Shown: in pieces, positions 6,400 to 6,474 of the stretch
Numbering within the stretch: the stretch's first letter is position 1
Layout of the letters: the number at the start of each line of letters is the position of its first letter
The notes under the pieces: generated by a model
Databases searched by the model: none
What the model was told of the DNA's origin: nothing
What the model saw: only the letters and a program-made list of their open reading frames with translations
Origin: an uncultured bacterium
GTDB lineage: Bacteria > Pseudomonadota > Gammaproteobacteria > Burkholderiales > Burkholderiaceae_E
Direction of reading: 5' to 3'
Length of the DNA: 6,474 nucleotides
Assembly (NCBI GenBank): GCA_903864485.1
Contig: CAIPGD010000387.1
Coordinates: 1 to 6,474, forward strand
Made by a program: the position numbers and the translations under genes

Positions 6400-6474
6400 T
6401 CAACCCAAGGCGAATTCGGCAGCCTCGACGGCGTCCGCAAATCGTTCAACAAACATCCATTCACGAACCGCCGC
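6400..6474 (-). CDS. hscB: Co-chaperone HscB, C-terminal 24 codons (cut by right window edge)
   Basis: Only the last 24 residues and a TGA stop are visible, ending in ...VREWMFVERFADAVEAAEFALG. The V-R-x-x-x-F-x-x-x pattern matches the final helix of HscB (E. coli VRKLRFLDKL), part of the C-terminal three-helix bundle that binds IscU. The J domain that stimulates HscA would lie beyond the edge. The identification rests mostly on its place three bases upstream of hscA in a canonical isc order, since the fragment is short. Confidence 0.85.
   Translation of the reverse strand, partial: AAVREWMFVERFADAVEAAEFALG

Overview
The window looks like a core-genome segment of a betaproteobacterium, moderately GC-rich and densely packed with genes. 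The evidence is the thioredoxin reductase sequence (near-canonical, of the Burkholderiales/Rhodocyclales type), the Smr protein of the beta/gamma SmrA/SmrB type, and an ISC iron-sulfur cluster with the standard proteobacterial order. The assignment to class is an inference from protein resemblance. No mobile element, RNA gene, CRISPR array or sign of recent transfer was seen, and no stretch longer than about 85 bases lacks a coding call.

Left part, minus strand (1-2232): the N-terminal third or so of the DNA translocase FtsK, cut by the window's left edge before its motor ATPase motifs. It is preceded by a Crp/Fnr-type regulator gene whose stop lies 31 bases upstream of the ftsK start, so the two are probably co-transcribed. 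An 82-base divergent intergenic region (2233-2314) separates the regulator from trxB.

Middle part, plus strand (2315-3932): trxB (thioredoxin reductase), overlapped for 26 bases by an Smr-domain nuclease gene, forming a two-gene transcription unit. It converges on the isc cluster, with only 26 bases between the two facing stop codons.

Right part, minus strand (3959-6474): the distal end of an isc operon. It holds the last 24 codons of hscB, complete hscA, fdx and iscX, with gaps of 3, 18 and 2 bases. HscB and HscA form the chaperone pair that helps release Fe-S clusters from the scaffold IscU. Fdx supplies electrons for assembly and IscX modulates IscS. The upstream genes (expected iscR-iscS-iscU-iscA) lie beyond the right edge.

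I did not find a convincing undescribed system. The most worthwhile second looks are the Crp-like regulator, which keeps Crp-type DNA-reading residues but has lost the C-helix Thr-Ser pair that contacts cAMP in E. coli CRP; the divergent promoter it may control; and an in-frame 15-bp tandem repeat in the FtsK linker.
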